A stretch of 64,000 nt of DNA from Senimuribacter intestinalis (GTDB lineage Bacteria > Bacillota > Clostridia > Peptostreptococcales > Anaerovoracaceae): the NCBI GenBank assembly GCA_943192975.1, contig CALPCJ010000010.1:1-64000 (forward strand), read 5' to 3'. The notes below the pieces were generated by a model that worked only from the letters and a program-made list of their open reading frames with translations, was not told the origin of the DNA and did no database searches. The translations under genes were made by a program, and so were the position numbers. Positions 7,342 through 15,329 of the stretch are shown piece after piece (position 1 is the stretch's first letter; each line of letters begins with the position of its first letter).

Positions 7342-8615
7342 ATCAATTTGTTGAGTACAGAAGAGAATTCCATCATTATCCGGAAATCGGCTGGAGAGAA
7401 ATCAGAACCAGTGCCAGAATTGCTGAAATTCTGGAGAAGGAAGGCTACAAATGCCTGATGGGAACCGATGTAATCAATGTCGATACTGTTGGCTTTGAAA
7501 TGCTTTCTGATGAAGAGAAAAAGGCGGAAATGGAAAGAGCCGTTGTGCAGGGTGCAAAACCGGAATACGTAGAAAGAACGGAAGGCTATCCAGGTGTCAT
7601 CGCAGAACTGGACACCGGAAAAGAAGGTCCTGTGACCGCATTTCGTTTCGATATAGACTGTTTGCCTTATGAAGAACCGCAGAAAGAAGGCTTCAGACCA
7701 TTTGATGAGGGGTATATTTCCTGCAACAAAGACTGCGTCCACGCTTGTGGTCACGATGCACACACAGCTATCGGTATCGGTCTTGCATGGGAACTGATGA
7801 AGAGAAAAGACCAGCTGAAAGGGAAAATGCGTATCATTTTCCAGCCGGCAGAAGAACGCTACAACGGTGCACAGTCCATCGTCGACAAAGGCCATCTGGA
7901 CGATGCGATGAACTTTATTTCTGTACACATGGCGCTGACTGCAGAGGGATGGCCGCTTCCATCAAATACCATCGCCTGCGGCTGCAAGGACTTTTTAAGT
8001 GACGACCAGATTGATGTTACTTTCCATGGAAAAGCAGCGCATCCTTGCGGTGCTTCTCAGGAAGGAAAAAATGCCCTTTTGGCAGCCTGCACTGCTGCCC
8101 TGAATCTCCATGCAATTGCACCCCATGAAGAGGGACTTTGCAGAGTCAATGTGGGGGTGCTCAACGCAGGCGTCGTAGTAAATACTATCGCACCGAACGC
8201 ATTTATGAGCATTGAATACAGAGGACAGACCAGAACCATTGCTGCTTACGCACGCAAGAGAGTATTCGATATTCTGGATGGCGCTGCAAAAGCACACGAT
8301 TTGGAATATACTTATGTAGACTTCGGCGAAATACCGGCAGCGCAGAGCAGTGACGCTATGATGGAAGTCATCGAAAGAGCTGCGAAGAAAGTACCTTGGT
8401 TTGAAAAAATTCACTTTGAAGGAAATGTTGGAGGTACTGACGACGCTTCTGTTATGATTAACAAAGTACAGGATAACGGCGGAATTGCTACTTATGTAGG
8501 GATCGGCTGCGATACCACGCAGACTCTGCACAATGCAGAATTTGATTTAGATGAAGATTCTATTCCGGCAGCTATCGAAATGCTGGTACATGCAGTGGAA
8601 GAACTGAATATGTAG
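7338..8615 (+). CDS. M20 family amidohydrolase
   Basis: 425 residues of the M20D type (HipO/AbgB/AmhX-like), cytoplasmic, metal-dependent. Metal-site motifs are visible: HACGHDAHTAIGIGL, PAEERYNGAQ and the late GGTDDASVM. The dimerisation domain spans about residues 220-330. Enzymes of this group release an amino acid from N-acyl or aminobenzoyl amides. It starts with ATGA overlap behind the MocR gene and ends at a terminator, so the two form one operon. The MFS gene upstream may bring in the substrate. The exact substrate is not readable. Confidence 0.85.
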   Translation: MNQFVEYRREFHHYPEIGWREIRTSARIAEILEKEGYKCLMGTDVINVDTVGFEMLSDEEKKAEMERAVVQGAKPEYVERTEGYPGVIAELDTGKEGPVTAFRFDIDCLPYEEPQKEGFRPFDEGYISCNKDCVHACGHDAHTAIGIGLAWELMKRKDQLKGKMRIIFQPAEERYNGAQSIVDKGHLDDAMNFISVHMALTAEGWPLPSNTIACGCKDFLSDDQIDVTFHGKAAHPCGASQEGKNALLAACTAALNLHAIAPHEEGLCRVNVGVLNAGVVVNTIAPNAFMSIEYRGQTRTIAAYARKRVFDILDGAAKAHDLEYTYVDFGEIPAAQSSDAMMEVIERAAKKVPWFEKIHFEGNVGGTDDASVMINKVQDNGGIATYVGIGCDTTQTLHNAEFDLDEDSIPAAIEMLVHAVEELNM

Positions 8616-8631
8616 TATTTATAAACACCAG

Positions 8632-8669
8632 AGACTGCGCTTTAGAGAAATTCCGGCGCAGTCTTTTGC
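8632..8669 (+). terminator. Terminator after the amidohydrolase gene
   Basis: Arms 8632-8640 and 8656-8664 (AGACTGCGC/GCGCAGTCT) form a 9-bp stem with a 15-base loop, followed by TTTGCG. The T-tract is short but the stem is GC-rich. Confidence 0.7.
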
Positions 8670-8686
8670 GTTGTGATGAATTGCAT

Positions 8687-8923
8687 ACGCCAACAATACC
8701 CTTTTATTTTTTGTTTTTTGCGTTGGCAGCATGAAAAACGCCAACTTCAAACCGTTTATTTTATATTCTTGTGTTTAGTACTGGTTGAACGCTCTACGCC
8801 AATCTTTGCGAAAAAAACTCTCTTCTTGGCATTTGCCGCCGCTTTCCCGAATAATACCGGTCAAGTTGGCGTTTTTGGAGGGCGAGGCGCAATATTTGCA
8901 AAAAATAACTTTTATGTTGGCGG
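8687..8923. repeat. Intergenic word cluster A (GCCAAC/GTTGGC)
   Basis: The core GCCAA or TTGGC occurs seven times: 8689, 8723, 8740, 8798, 8826, 8866 and 8917. A perfect 14-bp inverted pair AAAAACGCCAACTT/AAGTTGGCGTTTTT lies at 8734-8747 and 8863-8876. Neighbouring copies also pair: 8689-8694 with 8722-8727, and 8798-8802 with 8826-8830. No gene is credible here; the 94-residue open frame over it has no SD and odd composition. The same 13-base word AAAACGCCAACTT recurs in cluster F at 39895. Confidence 0.6.
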
Positions 8924-9022
8924 ATTGAAATATTTGTCGAACACTGCTTGTGTATGAGCGCTGCTAACACATCAATTCAATGGGGATTTTCATGAGTTTG
9001 CAATGACAGGTGCATAAGAGGA

Positions 9023-9051
9023 TTGACTTGCAAATGGCTTTTTTATACAAT
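9023..9051 (+). promoter_or_regulatory. Sigma-A promoter of the nitroreductase gene
   Basis: TTGACT (9023-9028), a 17-base spacer, TACAAT (9046-9051). The predicted start near 9058 gives a leader of about 110 bases. Confidence 0.65.
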
Positions 9052-9170
9052 AAAGAAAAGGTGTTTCTTAAATAGAATCGGCAGAGTTTATTGCAGATAG
9101 ATATATGGATGAGGCGTCTTAATTTCTATTCAAAAAAAGGATTTTACTGCATAGCGAAGGGAGAGTTATT

Positions 9171-9692
9171 ATGAATCAGATTATTGAAGCAATGAAAGAA
9201 AGAAGAAGTATCCGCAAGTTTAAACCGGATATGGTTTCAAAGGAAATCATAAATCAAATTATTGAAGCAGGAACTTTTGCGGCGACAGGAATGAATTATC
9301 AGGATCCGATTATTATTGCGGTGACAAATAAAGAGCTTCGCAATAAGCTTTCAAAGCTCAACGCTGAAATTATGGGCTCGGACAGCGACCCGTTTTACGG
9401 TGCGCCGGTGGTTTTAATTGTACTGGCAGATAAAAAGATTCCGACTCACGTTTACAACGGCAGTCTGGTGATGGGAAATCTGATGCTGGCCGCACATGCC
9501 CTTGGAATCGGAAGCTGCTGGATCCATAGAGCAAAGGAAGAATTTGAACGTTCGGAGGGCTTGGAAATTTTAAAATCTTTAGGAATTGAAGGAGATTATG
9601 AGGGCATAGGTCACTGCATTCTCGGTTATGTGGACGGAGAATATCCAAAGGCTTCAGAGAGAAAAGAAAACTGGGCATATTATATAGACTAA
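9171..9692 (+). CDS. Nitroreductase family flavoprotein
   Basis: 173 residues of the FMN-dependent nitroreductase fold, usual length for the short subgroup. The FMN phosphate-binding start (IEAMKERRSIRKFKP) is clear, as is the C-terminal ILGYVDGEYPKASERKEN region. Such enzymes use NAD(P)H to reduce nitro, quinone or enone substrates and work as cytoplasmic dimers. GGGAGAG lies before the ATG. It is a single-gene unit with its own promoter and terminator. The physiological substrate is unknown. Confidence 0.85.
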   Translation: MNQIIEAMKERRSIRKFKPDMVSKEIINQIIEAGTFAATGMNYQDPIIIAVTNKELRNKLSKLNAEIMGSDSDPFYGAPVVLIVLADKKIPTHVYNGSLVMGNLMLAAHALGIGSCWIHRAKEEFERSEGLEILKSLGIEGDYEGIGHCILGYVDGEYPKASERKENWAYYID

Positions 9693-9710
9693 TATGGTAT
9701 GAAATGGAAT

Positions 9711-9757
9711 TTCGGGTTTTGTGCGCGTTTGCACAGCCCGAGTTTTCTATTTTTTTG
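9711..9757 (+). terminator. Terminator after the nitroreductase gene
   Basis: Nested stem: TCGGG (9712-9716) pairs with CCCGA (9737-9741) and GTGC (9721-9724) with GCAC (9731-9734), followed by GTTTTCTATTTTTTT. Confidence 0.65.
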
Positions 9758-9805
9758 AGCTTTTTCTGATGGAATATTTTGGAAGTTTTCGAAAATACTT
9801 CGATT

Positions 9806-9865
9806 GGTTTTCAAAACAGGCGAAAAGGGTTTCTTTTTGCGGACAAAATCGAGATTTTGAAAACC
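9806..9865. repeat. Intergenic inverted repeat H (GGTTTTCAAAA)
   Basis: In the 336-base convergent gap, GGTTTTCAAAA (9806-9816) and its exact complement (9855-9865) form an 11-bp inverted pair with a 38-base loop. Just upstream a near-palindrome GAAGTTTTCGAAAATACTTC spans 9782-9801. This may be a weaker member of the same class of intergenic hairpins. Nothing else is seen between the two terminators. Confidence 0.4.
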
Positions 9866-9955
9866 GGAGTGAATAAAGAGGAAAACTGGAAAAAATATAC
9901 ATAGAAAAGTGCTATAAAACTCAAGATAAAGCCACTATATAAAAACCGTTACACA

Positions 9956-10000
9956 AAAAACTGTGCGCACTACCTAAAAGGAAAGTGTCGCACAGTTTTT
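9956..10000 (-). terminator. Bidirectional terminator downstream of the aminotransferase gene
   Basis: Arms 9956-9967 and 9989-10000 (AAAAACTGTGCG and complement) form a 12-bp stem flanked by A and T runs. It can end transcription of the minus-strand aminotransferase gene and also plus-strand readthrough. Confidence 0.75.
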
Positions 10001-10028
10001 ACTATCTTATTTTATTTGGATTCGATGA

Positions 10029-11219
10029 TTATTTGTAAGCTTCCATCATCTTAGCGAATGCAGGTAAGCTTCTTCTGATCATTTCGTTGGATACACAGTA
10101 GGATAATCTCATGTATCCCGGGCAGTCAAAGCCTTCGCCAGGAACTACCAGCAGATTGTGGTCTTCTTTTGCTTTCTGGCAGTATTTCATTCCGTCTCCA
10201 TCTGGAACTTCTACGAACAGGTAGAAAGCGCCGTCAGGTTTTGCGCATTTGTAGCCCATCTTAGTCAGTTCATCGTACAGCAGGGTACGGTTTTCGTCGT
10301 AGGCTTTCAGGTCAGGCATTTCGTCTACACAGCGAGCGATTACCATCTGCGGCAGGGTAGGTGCACAAACGTGACCGTTTGCGCGAGCAGCGCCAGCAAC
10401 AGCGTTGAATACTTCGGAAGCGTTATCGCACTGATCAGGCACGCATACGTAACCGATACGTTCGCCTGGCAGAGACAGACTCTTGGACCAGGAGTAGCAC
10501 ACGATAGTGTTTTTGTAAACTGTCGGGATGAAAGTAACCTTTGCATCTCCGTAGGTCAGTTCTCTGTAAGGTTCATCAGCGATGATGTAGATTGGATGTC
10601 CGTATTCTTCGCTCTTCTTAGTCAGAATAGCAGCCAGTGCTTCCAGAGTTTCCTTCGTGTAAACAACACCGGATGGGTTGTTAGGGGAGTTGATAATGAT
10701 TGCCTGTGTATGTACGGAAATCAGTTCTTCCACCTTAGTCATGTCAATCTGGAAATGTTCTCTGTCAGCAGGTACAACTACCAGGTGCGCACCGTTCTTT
10801 TCAACAAACGGACGGTATTCAGGGAAGAATGGTGCAACTGCCATAATTTCGGAATCTGCGTCAGTAGCCAGTGCCTTAATTACAGAAATCAGTGCAGGGG
10901 CAGCACCGCAGGTTACGAACAGGTTGGATGCTTTGATATCAGTACCGAAACGCTTGTTCAGGTTTGCAGCGATTGCTTCTCTGGTTTCATCAAAACCGCC
11001 AGCCATGGAATAGCCGTGAATTTTGATGGAATCGGTATCATCAAGGATGTCTTTAATTGCTTGCTGTACTTTTGCAGGAGCTGGAATGCTTGGGTTACCG
11101 AGAGTATAGTCAAATACGTTTTCTGGTCCAACAATCTTTGCCTGTTCAAGTCCGTAAGCGAAAAGTTCACGAATCAGAGATGGCTGGCTTCCCAGCTCGT
11201 ACATGGTGTTATTGTACAT
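10029..11219 (-). CDS. PLP-dependent class I aminotransferase
   Basis: 396 residues of the AspC/AatB-like fold-type I family. Visible landmarks: the N-terminal LGNPSIPAPAKV, NSPNNPSGVV (PLP Asn), IADEPYRELTY (Asp and Tyr), SWSKSLSLPGERIGYV (Schiff-base Lys), and the late MRLSYCVS with the carboxylate-binding Arg. It should transfer amino groups between an amino acid and 2-oxoglutarate or pyruvate in the cytoplasm; specificity cannot be set. AGGAGG precedes the ATG. It is divergent from the LysR gene at 11355, which probably controls it. Confidence 0.88.
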   Translation of the reverse strand: MYNNTMYELGSQPSLIRELFAYGLEQAKIVGPENVFDYTLGNPSIPAPAKVQQAIKDILDDTDSIKIHGYSMAGGFDETREAIAANLNKRFGTDIKASNLFVTCGAAPALISVIKALATDADSEIMAVAPFFPEYRPFVEKNGAHLVVVPADREHFQIDMTKVEELISVHTQAIIINSPNNPSGVVYTKETLEALAAILTKKSEEYGHPIYIIADEPYRELTYGDAKVTFIPTVYKNTIVCYSWSKSLSLPGERIGYVCVPDQCDNASEVFNAVAGAARANGHVCAPTLPQMVIARCVDEMPDLKAYDENRTLLYDELTKMGYKCAKPDGAFYLFVEVPDGDGMKYCQKAKEDHNLLVVPGEGFDCPGYMRLSYCVSNEMIRRSLPAFAKMMEAYK

Positions 11220-11271
11220 AATGAAATCCTCCTAATAAATCTTTTCAAATTAAACGAATATTTATATCTAT

Positions 11272-11300
11272 ATTTTACCGCATTCTATTGACTTATGGAA
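11272..11300 (-). promoter_or_regulatory. Promoter of the aminotransferase gene (minus strand)
   Basis: Reading the minus strand: TTCCAT (11300-11295), 17 bases, TAAAAT (11277-11272). It overlaps the divergent lysR promoter, the layout of LysR-controlled pairs. Confidence 0.5.
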
Positions 11301-11316
11301 TTCTCTTTATTATTAT
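11288..11316 (+). promoter_or_regulatory. Promoter of the lysR gene
   Basis: TTGACT (11288-11293), 17 bases, TATTAT (11311-11316). An ATTC-N12-GAAT inverted pair around the -35 is a possible LysR site overlapping both divergent promoters. Confidence 0.6.
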
Positions 11317-11354
11317 ATATATATAACGATTTTTAATAGAACAGGACGGATATT

Positions 11355-12215
11355 ATGGATATTAATAAGGTCAAGGTGCTGATTTATGCGGTGGATAACG
11401 GCAGTCTGCTGACAGCGGCTACTAAGCTGGGATATACCCAGGCCGGGCTTACCCATATGATGAACTCTTTAGAAAGTGAACTGGGCGTGGTGCTGCTGCA
11501 CCGCGGTAAGTTTGGTGTGCGGCTTACAGAAGAAGGCGAGCGCCTTATGCCACTTTTCAAAGAACTGGTCAAGGCCAGCGGAAAGATTGAGACGGAGGTA
11601 GACCTGATTCTAAAACAGAAAGCCTCTATGATTCGTATTGCGGCGGTTGCCAGCGTAATCAGAACTTGGCTTCCGGACGTGATGCGCGCTTTTCAGAAGG
11701 AGAACCCGGAAATTTCTTTTGAGATTAAAGAGGGAGACGATAGGCTGTATCAGTGGTTTGACGAAGGAAGAGTCGACATGTGCATCACTACCAATCTGGT
11801 GAAAAGAGAGGACTTTGAACCCCTTGCCAGAGATGATTTTTTTGCAGTGCTTCCACCGGAATATCCATGGAAGGAGGGGGAACTCTTTCCGCTGCATAGA
11901 ATTGAAACAGAACATTTCCTGTTCCCTTACTGTGCCAGTGACCTGGATGTTGAGCAGCAGCTGGCAGGATATCATATCAAGCCCAACAGACAGACCACCT
12001 ATGTTGACGATAACAGTGCGATATCCATGGTTGCAAAGGGATTTGGCATTAGCCTTATGCCGGATTTGGTATTGCAGACATGCCGCGATCAGATTAAAAT
12101 TGCACCGCTGGATTTACCGTGTTACCGTAATATTGGAGTTATTTACAAAAATGGAAAGAATGCTTCGGCAGCGGTAAAGAAATTTGCGTCTTTCCTGAAA
12201 AAGTGGAATTTTTAA
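11355..12215 (+). CDS. LysR family transcriptional regulator
   Basis: 286 residues, typical for the family. An N-terminal winged helix-turn-helix spans about 1-60 (GSLLTAATKLGYTQAGLTHM as the HTH, then ESELGVVLLHRGKFGVRLTE). A two-lobed effector domain (about 90-286) follows. AGGACGG lies before the ATG. It is divergent from the aminotransferase gene with overlapping promoters, and a flavin oxidoreductase gene follows 46 bases downstream. Regulation of either neighbour is inferred from this arrangement; the effector is unknown. Confidence 0.85.
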   Translation: MDINKVKVLIYAVDNGSLLTAATKLGYTQAGLTHMMNSLESELGVVLLHRGKFGVRLTEEGERLMPLFKELVKASGKIETEVDLILKQKASMIRIAAVASVIRTWLPDVMRAFQKENPEISFEIKEGDDRLYQWFDEGRVDMCITTNLVKREDFEPLARDDFFAVLPPEYPWKEGELFPLHRIETEHFLFPYCASDLDVEQQLAGYHIKPNRQTTYVDDNSAISMVAKGFGISLMPDLVLQTCRDQIKIAPLDLPCYRNIGVIYKNGKNASAAVKKFASFLKKWNF

Positions 12216-12261
12216 AGACAAAGAACATAGATTACTCTGACACAACAAGGGAGGTAGAAGA

Positions 12262-12885
12262 ATGAAAGTTTTACTGTTAAATGGAAGCCCTAACGAGGCA
12301 GGCTGTACCTTTACAGCCTTAAAAGAGATTGCACAGACGCTGGCAGAATTTCATATCGACAGTGAAATCCTGCAGCTGGGGAAACAGCCGATTAGAGACT
12401 GTATCGGCTGCGGTGCATGTGGCAGCCGAAACGGTGTTTGCGTTTTTGAGGATGATCCAGTTAATGAATTGATAGGAAAAGCAGCGGAAGCAGATGGATT
12501 TGTGTTTGGATCACCGGTATACTACGCGCATGCTAACGGCAGAGTTCTTTCTGTGCTTGACAGAGCTTTTTATGCTGGAGGCAGTGCATTTACACACAAA
12601 CCGGGAGCAGCAGTAGTATCTGCAAGAAGAGCGGGCACTACAGCAGCGCTAGATGATTTGAACAAATATTTTATGATTAATCAGATGCCGGTGGTATCTT
12701 CTACTTACTGGAATATGGTGCACGGCAACACGCCGGAGGAAGTCGCACAGGATTTAGAGGGACTGCAGACTATGCGAAATATCGCTTCTAACATGGCTTG
12801 GCTTTTAAAATGTATTGAAGCAGGAAAAGAAAACGGGATTGAAGCACCGGTTAATTCGAAGGTTGCGACTAATTTTATCAGATAG
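12262..12885 (+). CDS. NADPH-dependent FMN reductase / iron-sulfur flavoprotein-like oxidoreductase
   Basis: 207 residues with the flavodoxin-like fold. It begins MKVLLLNGSPNEAGCTFTAL (FMN phosphate loop). A cysteine motif CIGCGACGSRNGVC at about residues 47-60 is the type that can hold an iron-sulfur cluster, and GSPVYYAHANG is the second flavin loop. It probably reduces quinones or other acceptors in the cytoplasm. GGGAGGT precedes the ATG. It may be cotranscribed with the LysR gene. Confidence 0.82.
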   Translation: MKVLLLNGSPNEAGCTFTALKEIAQTLAEFHIDSEILQLGKQPIRDCIGCGACGSRNGVCVFEDDPVNELIGKAAEADGFVFGSPVYYAHANGRVLSVLDRAFYAGGSAFTHKPGAAVVSARRAGTTAALDDLNKYFMINQMPVVSSTYWNMVHGNTPEEVAQDLEGLQTMRNIASNMAWLLKCIEAGKENGIEAPVNSKVATNFIR

Positions 12886-12973
12886 AGGACATAAGGCGCA
12901 GTCTGCTTTATAGCGGTATCAGAGCTATTGCAGGTTTGATGTCAATGCGCCGGAAATTTGAAAAAACTAATAT

Positions 12974-13002
12974 TTGACATAGCCGTAGATTTGTGCTAGT
13001 AT
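12974..13002 (+). promoter_or_regulatory. Main promoter of the rimP-nusA-infB operon
   Basis: TTGACA (12974-12979), 17 bases, TAGTAT (12997-13002) with an extended TG. It matches the consensus -35 exactly. The leader before rimP is about 110 bases. Confidence 0.7.
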
Positions 13003-13034
13003 ATATATGTACGAAATTTATTGAGGAAAGCGAG

Positions 13035-13057
13035 AAGAGTGGGCAAAACCCACTCTT
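13035..13057 (+). promoter_or_regulatory. Leader hairpin before rimP
   Basis: AAGAGTGGG (13035-13043) pairs with CCCACTCTT (13049-13057) around a 5-base loop, followed by TCAGTTTTGTTT. It has the form of an attenuator in the leader of a nusA operon. NusA autoregulation is known in other bacteria; here it is inference. Confidence 0.45.
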
Positions 13058-13120
13058 TCAGTTTTGTTTAGGGCAAAGTGCTGTAAAAGAGAGGCTTTGC
13101 AAGAGGACGAAAGGCAGTAA

Positions 13121-13600
13121 ATGGCAAAGAAAAAGATAAAAGAAATTATTGAGGAAATTGCAGCAGGATTCATGGAAGAATCTGAGCTGGAACTTTATAA
13201 CGTTGAGTTTGCTAAGGAAGGCAGAGACTGGTTTCTGCGGGTTTATATCGATAAAATCTCCGCAGAGGAGGAAGAATACGTGAGTACCGACGACTGCGAA
13301 AAGGTCAGCAGATTTTTAAGTGACGAGCTGGACAGACTGGATCCTATTGAGCAGAATTATTATTTGGAAGTTTCTTCGCCGGGCATGGACCGGGAACTGA
13401 TTACCGAAAGGCATTACGAGAAGTATACCGGCAGACTGGTAGAAGTAAAATTGTATAAGGGCATTGACGGGAAAAAAGTTTTTGAAGGCATTTTGGAAGG
13501 CTTAGAAGACGGCAATGTTGTAATAAAAGATGAAAATGATAAAAAATGGATGTTCCCGCTGGATCAGGTGGCAAAAACCAACCTGGCAGTGGTTTTCTAA
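13121..13600 (+). CDS. rimP: Ribosome maturation factor RimP
   Basis: 159 residues, the family length. It has an N-terminal alpha/beta domain with the motif WFLRVYIDK and YYLEVSSPGMDREL (about residues 80-95), the RimP signature, and a C-terminal SH3-like domain (GILEGLEDGNVVIKD). It binds the pre-30S particle and helps S12/S19 assembly. It is the first gene of the operon, 15 bases before nusA. Confidence 0.93.
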   Translation: MAKKKIKEIIEEIAAGFMEESELELYNVEFAKEGRDWFLRVYIDKISAEEEEYVSTDDCEKVSRFLSDELDRLDPIEQNYYLEVSSPGMDRELITERHYEKYTGRLVEVKLYKGIDGKKVFEGILEGLEDGNVVIKDENDKKWMFPLDQVAKTNLAVVF

Positions 13601-13615
13601 GGAGGGTAAAGACAA

Positions 13616-14737
13616 ATGAACAGAGAATTTATCGAAGCGATAAATGAACTTGAAAAGGAGAAACACATTTCCAAGGACATTTTGATTGAAGCAATTGAGT
13701 CCGCACTGGTTTCTGCTTACAAGAAGAACTATGGCACATCGCAGAATGTGAGAGTGGATATCGACAGGGAAGACGGCGATATTGCAGTACTCATGAGAAA
13801 AGATATTGTAGAAGAAGTTTATGATGATATGATTGAGATGTCTTTAGAGGAGGCACAGGAAATCGATCCAAGATACGAAATCGGTGACGCGATTGAGTTT
13901 TCTGTAACGCCAAGAGACTTCGGAAGAATTGCTGCACAGACTGCAAAGCAGGTTGTAGTACAGAGAATCAGAGAAGCCGAAAGAGGTATGATTTTCGATG
14001 ACTTCATCACCAAGCAGGGTGAAATCGTAACCGGTGTTGTGCAGAGAAAGAGCGGCGAAACGCTGTTTGTCAACATGGGAAAGGCGGAGGGCATCCTTTC
14101 TGCTGGCGAACAGGTACCGGGTGAACGTTTTGAGGTCAACGAAAGGTTGAAAGTCTACATTATGGACGTGAAGAAGACCACGAAGGGTCCGCAGGTGTTT
14201 TTATCCAGATCTCATCCGGGTCTTGTAAAGCGTCTCTTCGAGATGGAAGTTCCTGAAATTCAGGATGGCTTTGTTGAAATCAAGGGGATTGCAAGAGAAG
14301 CCGGCTCCAGAACCAAGCTGGCAGTTTATAGCGAAGACGTGAACGTTGATCCGGTTGGTGCATGTGTTGGCACCAGAGGTATTCGTGTGCAGGCGGTAGT
14401 TGACGAGCTGGGCGGTGAGAAAATCGACATCATTCCTTGGAGTGAAGATCCGAAAGTACTGATCAGCAACGTGCTCTCACCTGCAAAAGTGGAATCTGTG
14501 CTGGCAGATGAGGCTGAAAAGACTGCGACAGTTGTAGTGCCGGACTATCAGCTTTCTCTGGCAATTGGTAAAGAAGGACAGAACGTAAGGCTGGCTGCAA
14601 AAGTCAGCGGCTGGAAAATCGACATTAAGAGCCACACGCAGTACTATAATGAAGAGGCGGCAGATGACATTGTGGAAATCGATGAGGAGCCGGCAGAAGC
14701 ATTAGAAGGAGAAGAGGTTTTCGAGATTGAAGAGTAA
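13616..14737 (+). CDS. nusA: Transcription elongation/termination factor NusA
   Basis: 373 residues, the compact Gram-positive form without the C-terminal AR repeats of E. coli. Domains in order: RNA polymerase binding (1-125), S1 (about 130-200, GEIVTGVVQRKSG), KH1 and KH2 (about 225-345, VGACVGTRGIRVQ and LAIGKEGQNVRLA), then an acidic tail. It binds RNA polymerase and nascent RNA to modulate pausing, termination and antitermination. GGAGGGT precedes the ATG. The 3' end overlaps rnpM. Confidence 0.95.
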   Translation: MNREFIEAINELEKEKHISKDILIEAIESALVSAYKKNYGTSQNVRVDIDREDGDIAVLMRKDIVEEVYDDMIEMSLEEAQEIDPRYEIGDAIEFSVTPRDFGRIAAQTAKQVVVQRIREAERGMIFDDFITKQGEIVTGVVQRKSGETLFVNMGKAEGILSAGEQVPGERFEVNERLKVYIMDVKKTTKGPQVFLSRSHPGLVKRLFEMEVPEIQDGFVEIKGIAREAGSRTKLAVYSEDVNVDPVGACVGTRGIRVQAVVDELGGEKIDIIPWSEDPKVLISNVLSPAKVESVLADEAEKTATVVVPDYQLSLAIGKEGQNVRLAAKVSGWKIDIKSHTQYYNEEAADDIVEIDEEPAEALEGEEVFEIEE

Positions 14738-15008
14738 CAAGATTCCTATGAGAAAGTGTATCGGCTGCATGGAATCAAAACCCAAGCAGGAACTGCTCCG
14801 CGTAGCCTTTTACGAAGGTATTTTGTCGCTAGATACGACAGGAAGAGCTAAAGGGCGCGGCGTATATCTCTGCCGCAACAATGTGTGTATTGAAAAGGCG
14901 CAGAAGCGTAAGGCGTTTTCGAGAAGCTTTTCTGCCAATATTGCCCAGAGCGAAATTGACAGGGTTTGTGAGGAATTAAAAGAAGTAAACGGGCAGGCTA
15001 ATGAATAG
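14727..15008 (+). CDS. rnpM: RNase P modulator RnpM (YlxR)
   Basis: 93 residues with the YlxR fold: MRKCIGCMESKPKQELLR at the start and the family signature AKGRGVYLC in the middle. In Bacillus subtilis the protein binds RNase P RNA and modulates its activity. The likely start is TTG 14727 with GAAGAGG nine bases upstream, overlapping nusA by 11 bases. ATG 14748 (MRKCIGC) is the alternative. It overlaps the L7Ae-type gene downstream. Confidence 0.9.
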   Translation: MKSNKIPMRKCIGCMESKPKQELLRVAFYEGILSLDTTGRAKGRGVYLCRNNVCIEKAQKRKAFSRSFSANIAQSEIDRVCEELKEVNGQANE

Positions 15009-15327
15009 AGGAAAAGTTTTCAGCTATTTAGGATTTGCCGCCAAGTCCAGAAATCTTGTGACTGGGTATAACACCTGTATCATGATGATTGAGAAGCGAA
15101 GAGTGCAGCTTTTGATTTTAACTGAAGATTTAGCCGATAACACAGTGAAAAAAATGCAGGGAAAATGCGAAAAAAATAATGTTAACTATAGAATTTTCGG
15201 AGGAAGCGATGAGCTTTCTCAGGTGACAGGAAAGACCGGAAAGGGGATTTTCGGTATTACAGACCGTCATTTTGCGGAAATTATTTGTAAGGAGATTGAC
15301 CTTATTCAATCAGAAAGGGAGGAGTGA
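15001..15327 (+). CDS. L7Ae/L30e-family RNA-binding protein (YlxQ)
   Basis: 108 residues with the L7Ae/L30e/S12e/Gadd45 fold: KVFSYLGFAAKSRNLVTGYN at the start and GKTGKGIFGITDRHFAE near the end. Proteins of this family bind kink-turn RNAs. This one sits in its usual place between rnpM and infB. The ATG overlaps the end of rnpM, and its stop is 2 bases before the chosen infB start, so translation is probably coupled throughout. Confidence 0.88.
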   Translation: MNRGKVFSYLGFAAKSRNLVTGYNTCIMMIEKRRVQLLILTEDLADNTVKKMQGKCEKNNVNYRIFGGSDELSQVTGKTGKGIFGITDRHFAEIICKEIDLIQSEREE

Positions 15328-15329
15328 AT

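Noticed and set aside
8673..8957. Open frame of 94 residues between the amidohydrolase and nitroreductase genes
   Set aside because: No SD, odd composition, and it lies exactly over the both-strand word cluster A; the frame follows from the lack of stops, not coding.
10158..11291. 377-residue plus-strand frame opposite the aminotransferase gene
   Set aside because: Shadow of the minus-strand aminotransferase, which has all PLP motifs and a good SD.
12895..12960. GGCGCA/TGCGCC pair in the gap before rimP
   Set aside because: Only six bases with a loop of about 45; not distinguishable from chance.
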